Source: Streptomyces changanensis (lineage in GTDB: Bacteria; Actinomycetota; Actinomycetes; Streptomycetales; Streptomycetaceae). From it: a DNA stretch of 64,000 nt. The notes under the pieces were generated by a model, which was not told where the DNA came from, searched no databases, and saw only the letters and a program-made list of their open reading frames with translations. Position numbers and translations under genes: made by a program. The stretch is taken from assembly GCF_024600715.1 (NCBI RefSeq), contig NZ_CP102332.1:4836001-4900000 (forward strand). Direction: 5' to 3'. Shown piece after piece: positions 1-8,692 of this stretch (positions are counted from its first letter, which is position 1; each line of letters starts with the position of its first letter).

Positions 1-73
1 GCCCCCGTTGTGTAGCGGCCTAGCACGCCGCCCTCTCAAGGCGGTAGCGCCGGTTCGAATCCGGTCGGGGGTA
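1..73 (+). tRNA. tRNA-Glu (anticodon CTC)
   Basis: A full cloverleaf can be folded. The acceptor arm GCCCCCG (1-7) pairs with CGGGGGT (66-72), with one G-U pair at the end. The anticodon stem CCGCC/GGCGG (28-32/40-44) closes the loop CTCTCAA, giving anticodon CTC (codon GAG). The T arm GCCGGTTCGAATCCGGT is canonical. The 3' CCA is not encoded, which is common in actinobacteria. The gene begins at the first base of the window, so its promoter lies outside. A perfect hairpin follows within six bases. Confidence 0.96.
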
Positions 74-78
74 CGAGT

Positions 79-112
79 CCGAAGGGGCCTTCCATGCGGA
101 AGGCCCCTTCGG
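79..112 (+). terminator. Intrinsic terminator of tRNA-Glu
   Basis: A perfect 15-bp inverted repeat (79-93 with 98-112) with a four-base ATGC loop lies six bases after the tRNA. It has no T tract, as is usual for streptomycete terminators. Confidence 0.75.
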
Positions 113-159
113 CGTGTCCAGCGCACGCGCCCCGCGACCGCGTCCGACCGGCCGGCCGC

Positions 160-800
160 TCAGGGGCGGCCCCGCTCATCGATGCCGTACCGGCGGGCCG
201 ACTCCCACCTCCTGGGCCGGCCTGCGCGGCCCCGACAGCGGGTCGCGTACGGCACCCACCTGGCAGCAGCGCGGCGTACAGCGCCGCCGCCACGGCCGCC
301 TCCCACCCGCTCGCGCCCCTCGGGGAGCCGTCCGGCCGGGTCCGGGTCCGGTACCGCCGACCGCACCATCTGCCGTGCGTACGGCGCCAGTTCCGCCGCC
401 GACAGCGGCACCCAGCCGGTGCAGGGCCGCCGGCGACGCCACCGGCGCCGGTACACGGGGGAGAGGCACCGATCTCCCGCGCCGGGTCCCGGCCCGGCCC
501 CGCGGGCAGTCGCTCGGCCTCTTCGCGCGCCCGCTCCCCGCCGGTTCGTCCGCGGGCGGCTGGGCAGGCCGCGGCAGTCCACGTCGCGGCGCCGAGTCGG
601 ATCGTCCGCCCCGGCGACTCGTCGTCCACGTGCCCAGCACCCCGCGGACCGTCGCCACCGGGACCCGGCCGACGGGGGATCGCCGCCCGGACCAGGCGCG
701 GCCGGCGAAGGTGCCCCTCGCCGTGCGCTGCCCGCGTCGCCGTGACGCGCAGGCCCGGCGGCAGCGGCCCCTCGCGCGGGTAGTACTCGATCGACGCCAC
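160..800 (-). pseudogene. Possible decayed gene, unidentified
   Basis: No intact gene fits the 113-920 stretch, but its minus strand carries protein-like segments that move between frames. One frame starts with GTG at 800 behind a G-rich stretch and reads IEYYPREGPLPPGLRV. A second frame then shows strong third-position G/C bias around 620-715 (AGRAWSGRR, VATVRGVLGTW). The first frame resumes with DDESPGRTIRL, and a third reads WVPLSAAELAPYARQMV near 395-450. This fits a gene of about 200 residues broken by small indels, or a sequence with uncorrected base errors. I cannot name the family, and high-GC DNA yields long spurious frames, so the call is tentative. Confidence 0.3.
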
Positions 801-920
801 GGAAACCCCGCCCCGCGTGCTCGGCCGCGGACACGCGGCCGGCCGGCCCCTGCGGCGTCGGAGGGGCCGGCCGGTACGCGGTCGGACGTGAGCGGTATGG
901 ACAGGAGGGCTTCCCGAGGG

Positions 921-1637
921 TCAGCCCGAGCGGCGCAGGGCCTCCGAGAGGCGGCCGGCCGCGTCGATGACCGCCTGGGCGTGCATCCGGCCCGGGTGGC
1001 GCGTCAGGCGCTCGATCGGGCCGGAGACGGAGACCGCGGCCACCACGCGGTTGGACGGGCCGCGCACGGGCGCGGAGACGGACGCGACGCCCGGCTCCCG
1101 CTCGCCGATCGACTGCGCCCAGCCGCGGCGCCGCACGCCCGACAGGGCCGTCGCCGTGAAGCGGGCCCCCTGCAGGCCCCGGTGCAGCCGCTCGGGCTCC
1201 TCCCAGGCCATGAGGATCTGCGCCGACGAGCCGGCCTTCATCGTCAGGGTCGAGCCCACCGGGACCGTGTCCCGCAGCCCGGACAGCCGCTCGGCGGCCG
1301 CCACGCAGATCCGCATGTCGCCCTGGCGCCGGTAGAGCTGCGCACTCTCCCCGGTCACGTCGCGCAGGTGCGTGAGCACGGGCCCCGCCGTGGCCAGCAG
1401 GCGGTCCTCACCGGCCGCGGCGGCGAGCTCGGCTAGCCGCGGGCCCAGGATGAACCTGCCCTGCATGTCCCTCGCCACCATCCGGTGGTGTTCCAGTGCC
1501 ACGGCCAGCCGGTGGGCCGTGGGTCGTGCGAGCCCGGTCGCCGCGACCAGCCCGGCGAGGGTGGCCGGACCGGACTCCAGAGCGCTCAGAACCAGAGCTG
1601 CCTTGTCGAGAACGCCGACGCCGCTAGAGTTGTCCAT
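921..1637 (-). CDS. ndgR: IclR-family regulator NdgR
   Basis: 238-residue IclR-type transcription factor. The winged helix-turn-helix is in the first 70 residues ([19 protein letters not shown] as the HTH). The IclR effector domain follows from about residue 80. In streptomycetes NdgR controls branched-chain amino-acid and other nitrogen-related genes and is normally divergent from leuCD, exactly as here. The start at 1637 gives [12 protein letters not shown] and matches the usual family length. An upstream in-frame start at 1838 would add 67 residues that overlap the leuC leader and do not look like protein. An inverted repeat 15 bases upstream of the start could be an autoregulatory operator. 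Confidence 0.93.
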   Translation of the reverse strand: MDNSSGVGVLDKAALVLSALESGPATLAGLVAATGLARPTAHRLAVALEHHRMVARDMQGRFILGPRLAELAAAAGEDRLLATAGPVLTHLRDVTGESAQLYRRQGDMRICVAAAERLSGLRDTVPVGSTLTMKAGSSAQILMAWEEPERLHRGLQGARFTATALSGVRRRGWAQSIGEREPGVASVSAPVRGPSNRVVAAVSVSGPIERLTRHPGRMHAQAVIDAAGRLSEALRRSG

Positions 1638-1651
1638 GCAACGATACTCAC

Positions 1652-1668
1652 GTCTCACTCTGTGAAAC
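1652..1668. promoter_or_regulatory. Candidate operator between ndgR and leuC
   Basis: Interrupted palindrome GTCTCAC-TCT-GTGAAAC, with seven-base arms and one mismatch, in the ndgR-leuC intergenic region. Such regions are bound by NdgR-type regulators. The position is seen; the binding is inferred. Confidence 0.35.
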
Positions 1669-1825
1669 GCAAGTTCAATTTTCCCGAGATCTTGCCAACC
1701 TGGAGGGGCGGCCCGGGATCCACGGGTCCGCTGCCGGCGTCCAGCGCGTGCGATCACGGGGTGGAACGGGCGTGGGCGCACGTTCTCTAGATCGCCGGCA
1801 CACCACGCCGGCCGGAGGGAAAGCG

Positions 1826-3256
1826 ATGGGTAGGACACTCGCGGAGAAGGTCTGGGACGACCACGTCGTCCGGCGCGCCGAGGGCGAGCCCGACCTCCTC
1901 TTCATCGATCTGCACCTGCTGCACGAGGTGACCAGCCCCCAGGCCTTCGACGGCCTGCGCAAGGGCGGCCGCCCGGTGCGCAGGCTCGACCTGACCATCG
2001 CCACCGAGGACCACAACACCCCGACCCTCGACATCGACAAGCCCATCGCCGACCCCGTCTCCCGCGCCCAGCTGGAGACCCTGCGCAGGAACTGCGCGGA
2101 GTTCGGCGTCCGCCTGCACCCGCTGGGCGACGTCGAGCAGGGCGTCGTCCACGTCGTGGGCCCCCAGCTGGGACTGACCCAGCCCGGCATGACGGTCGTC
2201 TGCGGCGACTCCCACACCTCCACCCACGGCGCCTTCGGCGCGCTGGCCTTCGGCATCGGCACCTCGCAGGTCGAGCACGTGCTGGCCACCCAGACGCTGC
2301 CCATGGCCCGCCCCAGGACCATGGCCATCACCGTCGAGGGCGAACTGCCCGAGGGCGTCACCGCCAAGGACCTCATCCTGGCGATCATCGCCCGCATCGG
2401 CACCGGCGGCGGCCAGGGGTACGTCCTGGAGTACCGGGGCCCCGCCATCGAGAAACTCTCGATGGAGGCCCGCATGACCATCTGCAACATGTCCATCGAG
2501 GCCGGTGCCCGCGCGGGGATGATCGCCCCCGACGAGACCACCTTCGCCTACCTCCGGGGTCGCGCCCACGCCCCCCAGGGCGCCGACTGGGACGAGGCCG
2601 TCGCCTACTGGAAGACCCTGCGGACCGACGACGACGCCGTCTTCGACGCCGAGGTCGTCATCGACGCCACCGAGCTGTCCCCCTTCGTCACCTGGGGCAC
2701 CAACCCCGGCCAGGGCGCTCCGCTTTCGGCGTCCGTCCCCGACCCCGCTTCGTACGAAGACGCTTCGGAGCGGTTCGCCGCGGAGAAGGCGCTGGAGTAC
2801 ATGGGCCTGACCGCCGGGCAGCCCCTGCGTGACATCAAGGTCGACACCGTCTTCGTCGGCTCCTGCACCAACGGCCGCATCGAGGACCTGCGCGCCGCCG
2901 CCGCCGTCATCGAGGGCCGCAAGGTCGCCGACGGCGTCCGCATGCTGGTCGTCCCCGGTTCCGCCCGGGTCGGCCTCCAGGCCGTCGACGAGGGCCTGGA
3001 CCGCGTCTTCAAGGAGGCGGGCGCCGAGTGGCGGCACGCCGGCTGCTCCATGTGCCTGGGCATGAACCCCGACCAACTCGCGCCCGGCGAGCGCTCCGCG
3101 TCCACGTCCAACCGCAACTTCGAGGGCCGGCAGGGCAAGGGCGGCCGTACGCACCTGGTGTCCCCGCAGGTCGCCGCCGCCTCGGCGGTCCTGGGCCACC
3201 TGGCCTCCCCGGCCGACCTGTCCGACGCCGCAACCCGTACGCCCGCTGGAGTCTGA
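1826..3256 (+). CDS. leuC: 3-isopropylmalate dehydratase large subunit
   Basis: 476-residue aconitase-family protein that, with LeuD, isomerises 2-isopropylmalate to 3-isopropylmalate in leucine synthesis. The three [4Fe-4S] ligands are visible: Cys347 in [12 protein letters not shown] and Cys407 and Cys410 in GCSMCLG. The catalytic-site segment [17 protein letters not shown] is intact near residue 130. The ATG at 1826 has a GGAGG ribosome site seven bases upstream and gives the standard [14 protein letters not shown] start. leuD follows after six bases, so the two are co-transcribed. Expression is probably controlled by the divergent NdgR. Confidence 0.97.
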   Translation: MGRTLAEKVWDDHVVRRAEGEPDLLFIDLHLLHEVTSPQAFDGLRKGGRPVRRLDLTIATEDHNTPTLDIDKPIADPVSRAQLETLRRNCAEFGVRLHPLGDVEQGVVHVVGPQLGLTQPGMTVVCGDSHTSTHGAFGALAFGIGTSQVEHVLATQTLPMARPRTMAITVEGELPEGVTAKDLILAIIARIGTGGGQGYVLEYRGPAIEKLSMEARMTICNMSIEAGARAGMIAPDETTFAYLRGRAHAPQGADWDEAVAYWKTLRTDDDAVFDAEVVIDATELSPFVTWGTNPGQGAPLSASVPDPASYEDASERFAAEKALEYMGLTAGQPLRDIKVDTVFVGSCTNGRIEDLRAAAAVIEGRKVADGVRMLVVPGSARVGLQAVDEGLDRVFKEAGAEWRHAGCSMCLGMNPDQLAPGERSASTSNRNFEGRQGKGGRTHLVSPQVAAASAVLGHLASPADLSDAATRTPAGV

Positions 3257-3262
3257 TCAGCC

Positions 3263-3856
3263 ATGGAAGCATTCACCACGCACACCGGCCGGGCCGTCCC
3301 GCTGCGCCGCAGCAACGTCGACACCGACCAGATCATCCCGGCGCACTGGCTGAAGAAGGTCACCCGCGACGGCTTCGAGGACGGGCTGTTCGAGGCCTGG
3401 CGCAAGGACCCGGAGTTCGTCCTCAACCGCCCCGAGCGTCAGGGCGCGACCGTCCTGGTCGCCGGCCCCGACTTCGGTACCGGCTCCTCGCGCGAGCACG
3501 CCGTGTGGGCGCTGCAGAACTACGGCTTCAAGGCCGTCGTCTCCTCCCGCTTCGCCGACATCTTCCGCGGCAACTCGCTGAAGAACGGCCTGCTCACGGT
3601 GGTCCTGGACCAGGAGGTCGTGGACCGGCTGTGGGAGCTCACCGAGGCCGACCCGCAGGCCGAGGTCACGGTCGACCTGGTCGCCCGCGAGGTCCGCGCC
3701 GAGGGCGTGACCGCCCCCTTCGAGCTCGACGAGAACGCCCGCTGGCGGCTGCTCAACGGCCTCGACGACATCAGCATCACGTTGCAGAACGAGGCGGACA
3801 TCGCCGCGTACGAGGCGAAGCGTCCGGCGTACAAGCCGCGCACCCTGCAGTCCTGA
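3263..3856 (+). CDS. leuD: 3-isopropylmalate dehydratase small subunit
   Basis: 197-residue small (swivel-domain) subunit that completes the LeuCD enzyme. Family landmarks are [17 protein letters not shown] near the N-terminus and the substrate-loop segment [17 protein letters not shown] near residue 75. The length is normal. It follows leuC by six bases and ends 34 bases before a strong hairpin, which closes the leuCD operon. Confidence 0.97.
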   Translation: MEAFTTHTGRAVPLRRSNVDTDQIIPAHWLKKVTRDGFEDGLFEAWRKDPEFVLNRPERQGATVLVAGPDFGTGSSREHAVWALQNYGFKAVVSSRFADIFRGNSLKNGLLTVVLDQEVVDRLWELTEADPQAEVTVDLVAREVRAEGVTAPFELDENARWRLLNGLDDISITLQNEADIAAYEAKRPAYKPRTLQS

Positions 3857-3890
3857 CTCGCCCGGGGCGCCGAGCCCCGCGCGAACCGCC

Positions 3891-3924
3891 CGGTGCCCCC
3901 GGCCGACCACGGCCGGGGGCACCG
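3891..3924 (+). terminator. leuCD terminator
   Basis: Perfect 14-bp stem (3891-3904 with 3911-3924) and a six-base loop, 34 bases after the leuD stop. Confidence 0.75.
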
Positions 3925-4044
3925 TCGCGCCCGAGACCGGGGCGCCCGACACCGTCGCGCCCGACACCGGGGCGCCCGACACCGTCGCGCCCGACACCGG
4001 GGTGCCCGTCCGGCGCCGTGGAGCCCGACACCGGGGTGCCCGTC
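3921..4044. repeat. GC-rich tandem repeat after leuD
   Basis: 30-bp units at 3921-3950, 3951-3980 and 3981-4010, then a diverged 34-bp copy to 4044. Each unit is built from two 15-bp halves sharing the core GCCCGACACCG. No conserved protein is encoded on either strand. The rest of the gap (4045-4364) shows no gene that I can support. Confidence 0.8.
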
Positions 4045-4364
4045 CGGCGCCGTCGCTTCCGGTGCCGGCGGGTCCGCCACCGTCGCGGCCGGCACTGGCG
4101 TGAAAACGCCCATCCGGTCCCGCCGGAGGGTGCACGCGCGGCCATCCGGCTGACACCACGCGCCACCGCGCGGGCCCGCCCCAACCTCGCGGAACGACGC
4201 CGAAAAGCGGCCCATCGAAGGGCCAACCACGTTTGTGACCAGCCACGTTGGGCAGACGGACCTCATCGCGCCGGTCGTGCCGGGTCATGCCCCGAAGGGC
4301 CGCTGGAACGGGCCAGTTACCCCCTACGGAGGCGACAACTCGCCCCAGATGGCACAATCGGCGC

Positions 4365-4592
4365 ATGGACCGCGACAGCCAACTCGAGCTCTACGAGGCG
4401 GTCGCGGCCCGGCTGAAAGAAGCGCACTCCCGGGTGCGCGCACTGCAAGTCCCGGAGGGCGTAAGGATGGCGCTGTCCCGGAAGCTGCTGGTCGTCACGG
4501 CCGCGGCGAAGCACGATCTCGCGGACGCGGCAAGGCGTCTCGACCGGCTGATGAAGGACCTCGACGAGGGCCGATTCCCTGAAGGGGACTGA
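4365..4592 (+). CDS. Small conserved helical protein, unknown function
   Basis: 75-residue mainly helical, charged protein (MDRDSQLELYEAV, then repeated LKEAH, AAAKHDLADAARRLDRL) with no transmembrane segment. It sits between leuCD and hupS, where I recall a protein of similar size in other streptomycetes. I recognise no catalytic motif. The ATG at 4365 is preceded six bases earlier by CACAAT, which resembles a -10 hexamer, and there is no clear ribosome site, so the message may be leaderless. A longer frame upstream lacks protein-like composition. Confidence 0.7.
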   Translation: MDRDSQLELYEAVAARLKEAHSRVRALQVPEGVRMALSRKLLVVTAAAKHDLADAARRLDRLMKDLDEGRFPEGD

Positions 4593-4654
4593 CCACCCGA
4601 AGTCCGCGGAGCGCTACTGCGTTGCGGCACAAGGGTGATTAGCCCGTTTCGTGT

Positions 4655-4683
4655 TTGATTTGCGGTATATATCTGCCTAACGT
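4655..4683 (+). promoter_or_regulatory. Likely hupS promoter
   Basis: TTGATT (4655-4660), a 17-bp spacer and TAACGT (4678-4683) lie in an unusually A+T-rich patch 52 bases before the hupS start. The hexamers and spacing fit a vegetative streptomycete promoter. Confidence 0.5.
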
Positions 4684-4734
4684 GCGAAAAAGCTTGAACA
4701 CTTTCGTTCCGGCGAGGTCTCCGAAGGGGAAGAC

Positions 4735-5412
4735 GTGAACAAGGCGCAGCTTGTAGAAGCGATTGCCGACAAGATGGGCGGCCGGCAGCAGGCCGCCGAC
4801 GCCGTCGACGCGGTACTCGACGCGATCGTCCGTGCCGTGGTCGCCGGCGACCGGGTCTCGGTCACCGGCTTCGGCTCGTTCGAGAAGGTCGAGCGTCCGG
4901 CCCGCTACGCCCGCAACCCGCAGACCGGCGAGCGCGTGCGGGTGAAGAAGACCTCGGTTCCGCGCTTCCGCGCCGGTCAGGGCTTCAAGGACCTGGTCAG
5001 CGGCTCCAAGAAGCTCCCCAAGGGCGGTGAGGTCGCCGTCAAGAAGGCCCCGAAGGGCAGCCTTTCGGGCCCGCCGCCCACCATCGCCAAGGCCGCCGCC
5101 AAGAAGGCCGCGACCAAGAAGGCCGCCGCCAAGAAGACGGCGCCCGCCAAGAAGACCACCGCCGCCGCCACGAAGAAGGCGACCCCGGCGAAGAAGACCA
5201 CCACGGCCGCCGCCAAGAAGAGCACCTCGGCCACCACCGCCAAGAAGGCGACCCCGGCGAAGAAGGCCACCACCGCCAACGCCACCGCCAAGAAGACCAC
5301 GGCGAAGAAGACCGCGCCGGCGAAGAAGGCCACCGCCAAGAAGGCCCCGGCCAAGAAGACCACCGCGCGCAAGACCACCACCGCCAAGAAGTCCGCCGCC
5401 AGGAGCAAGTAG
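4735..5412 (+). CDS. hupS: HU-family nucleoid protein with lysine-rich tail
   Basis: 225-residue histone-like protein. Residues 1-90 form the HU/IHF DNA-binding domain (MNKAQLVEAIADKMGG, GFGSFEKVERPARYARNP). Residues from about 105 to the end are a basic tail of repeated AAKK, TAKKA and PAKKT motifs, as in histone H1. Two-domain HU proteins are typical of actinobacteria. In Streptomyces HupS is the spore-associated paralogue that compacts chromosomes during sporulation. The GTG at 4735 follows GAAGGGGAAG. The tail-coding DNA is a run of short AAG/GCC repeats that favour slippage, so tail length will vary between strains. Terminator at 5495-5524. Confidence 0.95.
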   Translation: MNKAQLVEAIADKMGGRQQAADAVDAVLDAIVRAVVAGDRVSVTGFGSFEKVERPARYARNPQTGERVRVKKTSVPRFRAGQGFKDLVSGSKKLPKGGEVAVKKAPKGSLSGPPPTIAKAAAKKAATKKAAAKKTAPAKKTTAAATKKATPAKKTTTAAAKKSTSATTAKKATPAKKATTANATAKKTTAKKTAPAKKATAKKAPAKKTTARKTTTAKKSAARSK

Positions 5413-5494
5413 CCGGCGCCACCCCACGGACCACCCACCGTCGCCCACGGGCCGCCACATCGGGCCGCGGCACCCACCGGACCACTCGCACGCG

Positions 5495-5524
5495 GGGCCG
5501 GGCTCCCTCCCGGGAGCCCGGCCC
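5495..5524 (+). terminator. hupS terminator
   Basis: Perfect 13-bp stem (5495-5507 with 5512-5524) and a four-base loop, 83 bases after hupS. It may also end the opposing gene at 5607. Confidence 0.65.
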
Positions 5525-5606
5525 GCCGTGTCGTCACCGCCGACCGCGGCTGCCGCGCCGCCCGATCGCCGACCGTGCGCCGCCCGCCGGCCCCGTACCG
5601 CGTGGG

Positions 5607-5810
5607 TCAGAACGTCTGCAGCGTCACCAGCGTGATCCGCAGGGCGTCACCGCGCCCCTCCGTCTCGATCCGCACGCGCTGCCCGGGCCGCAGGAGCAGC
5701 AGCCCGCCCGCGTCGAACGCCCCCGCGCCGAACTCCACCGGGGTGCCGTCGTCCAGCAGCACACTGCCACTGCGGGTCTCGGGGTCGTACGTGTACGCGG
5801 TCGCCTGCAT
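5607..5810 (-). CDS. Small conserved beta-rich protein, unknown function
   Basis: 67-residue protein, MQATAYTYDPETRSG to ITLVTLQTF. The pattern resembles a cold-shock or OB-like five-strand barrel: a SVLLDDGTPVEFGAGAF segment, then LLLLRPGQRVRIE. That resemblance is structural inference, and no RNP motif is present. The start at 5810 is chosen because the frame above it (to 6104) is a Gly/Arg/Tyr-rich repeat translation overlapping cofC and is not credible protein. It probably forms a minus-strand unit with cofC. Confidence 0.7.
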   Translation of the reverse strand: MQATAYTYDPETRSGSVLLDDGTPVEFGAGAFDAGGLLLLRPGQRVRIETEGRGDALRITLVTLQTF

Positions 5811-6001
5811 GCCCCGCAGCCTATCCAACCGGCCCGCGCCCCGCGCCGCCGCTCCGCGCCCCTCCGGGAGCCCCTCCAGGACCCGTCCGGATCCCTCGTA
5901 CGCCCGCACGCGCCGCCCGTACCGCGCCACCACCCCGCCGCCGTACCGAGCCACCATCCCGCCCTGTCCGCCGCCGTACGGCGCCAGGGCGCCCCGACCG
6001 C

Positions 6002-6760
6002 TCAGCCCGCCGCCGTACCGTGCCCAGCGGTCCCAGCCGCCCCAGCCGCCCCAGCCGCTCGGCCCGCCGTCCGTGACACCGCCCGGCAGCGTGCGGCCGT
6101 CCACCGCCCCACGCCCAGCTCCAGCGCCGCCCGCAGGTCCGCCTCCGTGTCCACGTCCCGGCGCACGGAAGGCACACCGCCGAGCCGGATTTCCACCGCG
6201 CCCGACGACGAATGCCGACTCCGCGAGGCGCCCCCGAAAGCCGGCCGCAATTGCATTCCCGGCGCCGCCGACAGGAAAGTGGTACCGATATCCGCGGCAT
6301 CCGCCAGAAAGGCCCGCGGAAAAGCCGCCGCCACCGCCAGCACCCGCGCCAGCTCCGCCGGGCGCAGCGCCGGGAGGTCCGCGTTCAGCGCCGCCACCGG
6401 CGCCCGTGGCCGCCGCTCCCGGACCGCCCGGGCGCCGTAGGACAGCGCCGCGTTGAGCCCCGCTCCCGGCCGGTCGGGCAGCACCCGCGCGCCGAGCGCC
6501 TCCAGCGCCCGCGCGGCCGGCCGGTCGTCCGTGACGACCACCACATCCCGTACCGCCGGGCAGGCCAGCACCGCCGCCACCGTGTCCTGCGCGAACGCCA
6601 GCGCGAGCCCCCGCCGCTCCGCCGGGCCGACGGCGTCCGCGAGCCTGCTCTTCGCCAGCGCGAGGGGCTTCAGCGGCACCACGACCGACCAGGGCCCCGC
6701 AGCGCCGCGCTCCGCGCCGGCCCGCGCCGCCGGCTCTCCGTCCGTTTCCATCCGGACCAT
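6002..6760 (-). CDS. cofC: 2-phospho-L-lactate guanylyltransferase
   Basis: 252-residue nucleotidyltransferase of the CofC/FbiD family, which activates the phospho-acid precursor with GTP in coenzyme F420 synthesis. Visible motifs are VVPLKPLALAKSRLA at the N-terminus (nucleotide loop), VVVVTDDRPAARAL, ALNADLPALRPAEL (acidic metal site) and DIGTTFLSAAPG. The last 25 or so residues are an Ala/Gly repeat (AAGAAGAAGTAG) encoded by a CCCAGCCGC repeat; this tail is probably dispensable. The start is uncertain: ATG at 6760, or ATG at 6751 giving METDGEP. The gene is divergent from plsC. Confidence 0.85.
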   Translation of the reverse strand: MVRMETDGEPAARAGAERGAAGPWSVVVPLKPLALAKSRLADAVGPAERRGLALAFAQDTVAAVLACPAVRDVVVVTDDRPAARALEALGARVLPDRPGAGLNAALSYGARAVRERRPRAPVAALNADLPALRPAELARVLAVAAAFPRAFLADAADIGTTFLSAAPGMQLRPAFGGASRSRHSSSGAVEIRLGGVPSVRRDVDTEADLRAALELGVGRWTAARCRAVSRTAGRAAGAAGAAGTAGHGTAAG

Positions 6761-6898
6761 TGTCGCGCGACCGGTCACGACCCGAAGAGCCCGCCCGGAA
6801 GGCGGGGCGTACCGTGTTCTCGACAGAGCAGGGGCCCGGGGCGACACTTGACCCCCGGCCAGAGCGAGTTCCCAGCAGTCCCGCAGGAAGGTGTCCGC

Positions 6899-7651
6899 GT
6901 GTCCCGCCGCAGAATCGGCTTCTGGTACCGCCTGGCGGCGGTCATCGCAAAACCGCCGCTGGTGGTTCTGTTCAAGCGGGACTGGCGTGGAGCGGAGAAC
7001 ATCCCGGCCGACGGCGGATTCATCACGGCTGTCAACCACAACTCGTACCTCGACCCGTTGTCGTACGCGCATTACCAGTACAACACCGGACGCGTGCCGC
7101 GGTTCCTCGCGAAGGCCGGACTGTTCAAAGGCGCCTTCGTCGGCATGATGCTCCGCGGCACGGGCCAGATCCCCGTCTACCGCGAGACCACCAACGCCCT
7201 GGACGCCTTCCGCGCCGCCGTCGCGGCCATCGAGCGCGGCGAGTGCGTGGCCTTCTACCCGGAGGGCACCCTCACCCGCGACCCCGACATGTGGCCCATG
7301 GCCGGCAAGACCGGCGCCGCCCGCGTCGCCCTGCTCACCAAGGTGCCCGTCATCCCCGTCGCCCAATGGGGCGCGAACCTGGCCATGCCGCCCTACGCCA
7401 AGCGGGACAAGCTCCGCCTCTTCCCGCGCAAGACGCTGACCGTGGTGGCCGGCCCGCCCGTCGACCTGTCACGCTTCTTCGACGTGGAGCCCACCAACGA
7501 GGTGCTGCGCGAGGCCACCGAGGAGATCATGCGGGCCATCACCGCGCTCCTGGAGGACATCCGCGGCGAGAAGGCACCCGACGAACCGTACGACCACCGC
7601 AGGGCCCGCCTGGCGCAGCGCCACCGGGTCGCAGGGGAGGAAGCCAAGTGA
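6899..7651 (+). CDS. plsC: 1-acyl-sn-glycerol-3-phosphate acyltransferase
   Basis: 250-residue PlsC-family acyltransferase that adds the second acyl chain to lysophosphatidate at the cytoplasmic membrane. The catalytic H(X4)D motif is His47 to Asp52 in NHNSYLDP. The acyl-acceptor motif EGT is at residues 122-124 in FYPEGTLTRD. The GTG at 6899 has AGGAAGG upstream. A much longer upstream frame (from 6212) is antisense to cofC and was discarded. The stop overlaps the gpsA start (GTGA), so the two phospholipid-precursor genes are translationally coupled. Confidence 0.92.
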   Translation: MSRRRIGFWYRLAAVIAKPPLVVLFKRDWRGAENIPADGGFITAVNHNSYLDPLSYAHYQYNTGRVPRFLAKAGLFKGAFVGMMLRGTGQIPVYRETTNALDAFRAAVAAIERGECVAFYPEGTLTRDPDMWPMAGKTGAARVALLTKVPVIPVAQWGANLAMPPYAKRDKLRLFPRKTLTVVAGPPVDLSRFFDVEPTNEVLREATEEIMRAITALLEDIRGEKAPDEPYDHRRARLAQRHRVAGEEAK

Positions 7652-8658
7652 CACGCCCCGTCAAGGCAGCCGTCTTCGGCACCGGCTCGTGGGGCACGGC
7701 CTTCGGCATGGTCCTCGCCGACGCCGGCTGCGACGTCACCCTCTGGGGACGCCGCCCCGAGGTGGCCGACGCCGTCAACACCACGCGGACCAACCCGGAC
7801 TACTTCCCCGGGGTCGAACTGCCCGCCAACCTCCGCGCCACCTGCGACCCCGCGGAGGCCGCCGCCGGCGCCGACTTCACGGTGCTGGCCATCCCCTCCC
7901 AGACGCTGCGCGGCAACCTCGCCGCGTGGGCGCCGGCGCTCGCCCCCGACACCGTCCTCGTGTCGCTGATGAAGGGCGTCGAACTCGGCACCTGCAAGCG
8001 GATGAGCGAGGTCGTGCGGGAGGTCGCCGGCGTCGGCGCCGACCGCGTCGCCGTCGTCACCGGACCCAACCTCGCCAAGGAGATCGTGGCCCGCATGCCG
8101 GCCGCCGCGGTCGTGGCCTGCGGCGACGAGGCCGTCGCCCGGCGGCTCCAGGCCGCCTGCCACACCCCCTACTTCCGCCCGTACACCAACACCGACGTCG
8201 TCGGCTGCGAACTGGGCGGTGCCGTCAAGAACGTCATCGGCCTCGCCGTCGGCATCGCGGACGGCATGGGCCTCGGCGACAACGCCAAGGGCTCCCTCAT
8301 CACCCGCGGCCTCGCCGAGACCACCCGCCTCGGCCTCGCCATGGGAGCCGACCCGCTCACCTTCTCCGGCCTGGCCGGTCTCGGCGACCTCGTCGCCACC
8401 TGTTCCTCGCCGCTCTCCCGGAACCACACCTTCGGCACGAACCTCGGCAAGGGCATGACCCTCCAGGAGACCATCGCGGTCACCCGCCAGACCGCCGAGG
8501 GGGTCAAGTCCTGCCAGTCGGTCCTGGACCTGGCGCGCCGGCACGGTGTCGACATGCCGATCACCGAGACCGTCGTGGGCATCGTCCACGAGGGAAAGCC
8601 GCCGATGGTGGCCCTCAAGGAGCTGATGGCGCGCAGCGCCAAGCCCGAGCGGCGCTGA
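7648..8658 (+). CDS. gpsA: Glycerol-3-phosphate dehydrogenase [NAD(P)+]
   Basis: 336-residue cytosolic enzyme that reduces dihydroxyacetone phosphate to sn-glycerol 3-phosphate, the backbone for phospholipids. The Rossmann motif GTGSWGTAFG is near residue 10. The catalytic-lysine segment GGAVKNVIGLAVG is near residue 195, and NAKGSLITRGLAE forms the substrate site. It starts inside the plsC stop codon. ddl follows after 34 bases but may have its own promoter. Confidence 0.96.
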   Translation: MTRPVKAAVFGTGSWGTAFGMVLADAGCDVTLWGRRPEVADAVNTTRTNPDYFPGVELPANLRATCDPAEAAAGADFTVLAIPSQTLRGNLAAWAPALAPDTVLVSLMKGVELGTCKRMSEVVREVAGVGADRVAVVTGPNLAKEIVARMPAAAVVACGDEAVARRLQAACHTPYFRPYTNTDVVGCELGGAVKNVIGLAVGIADGMGLGDNAKGSLITRGLAETTRLGLAMGADPLTFSGLAGLGDLVATCSSPLSRNHTFGTNLGKGMTLQETIAVTRQTAEGVKSCQSVLDLARRHGVDMPITETVVGIVHEGKPPMVALKELMARSAKPERR

Positions 8659-8692
8659 CGCCGTCCCTACGAGCGGGTACGCTCATCGCGAT

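Noticed and set aside
5811..6104. Gly/Arg/Tyr-rich N-terminal extension of the 67-residue protein
   Set aside because: It derives from GCCGCCGTACCG repeats and overlaps the 3' end of cofC; no protein-like features.
6212..6898. N-terminal extension of plsC
   Set aside because: Arg/Pro/His-rich translation antisense to cofC; the GTG at 6899 has a good ribosome site.
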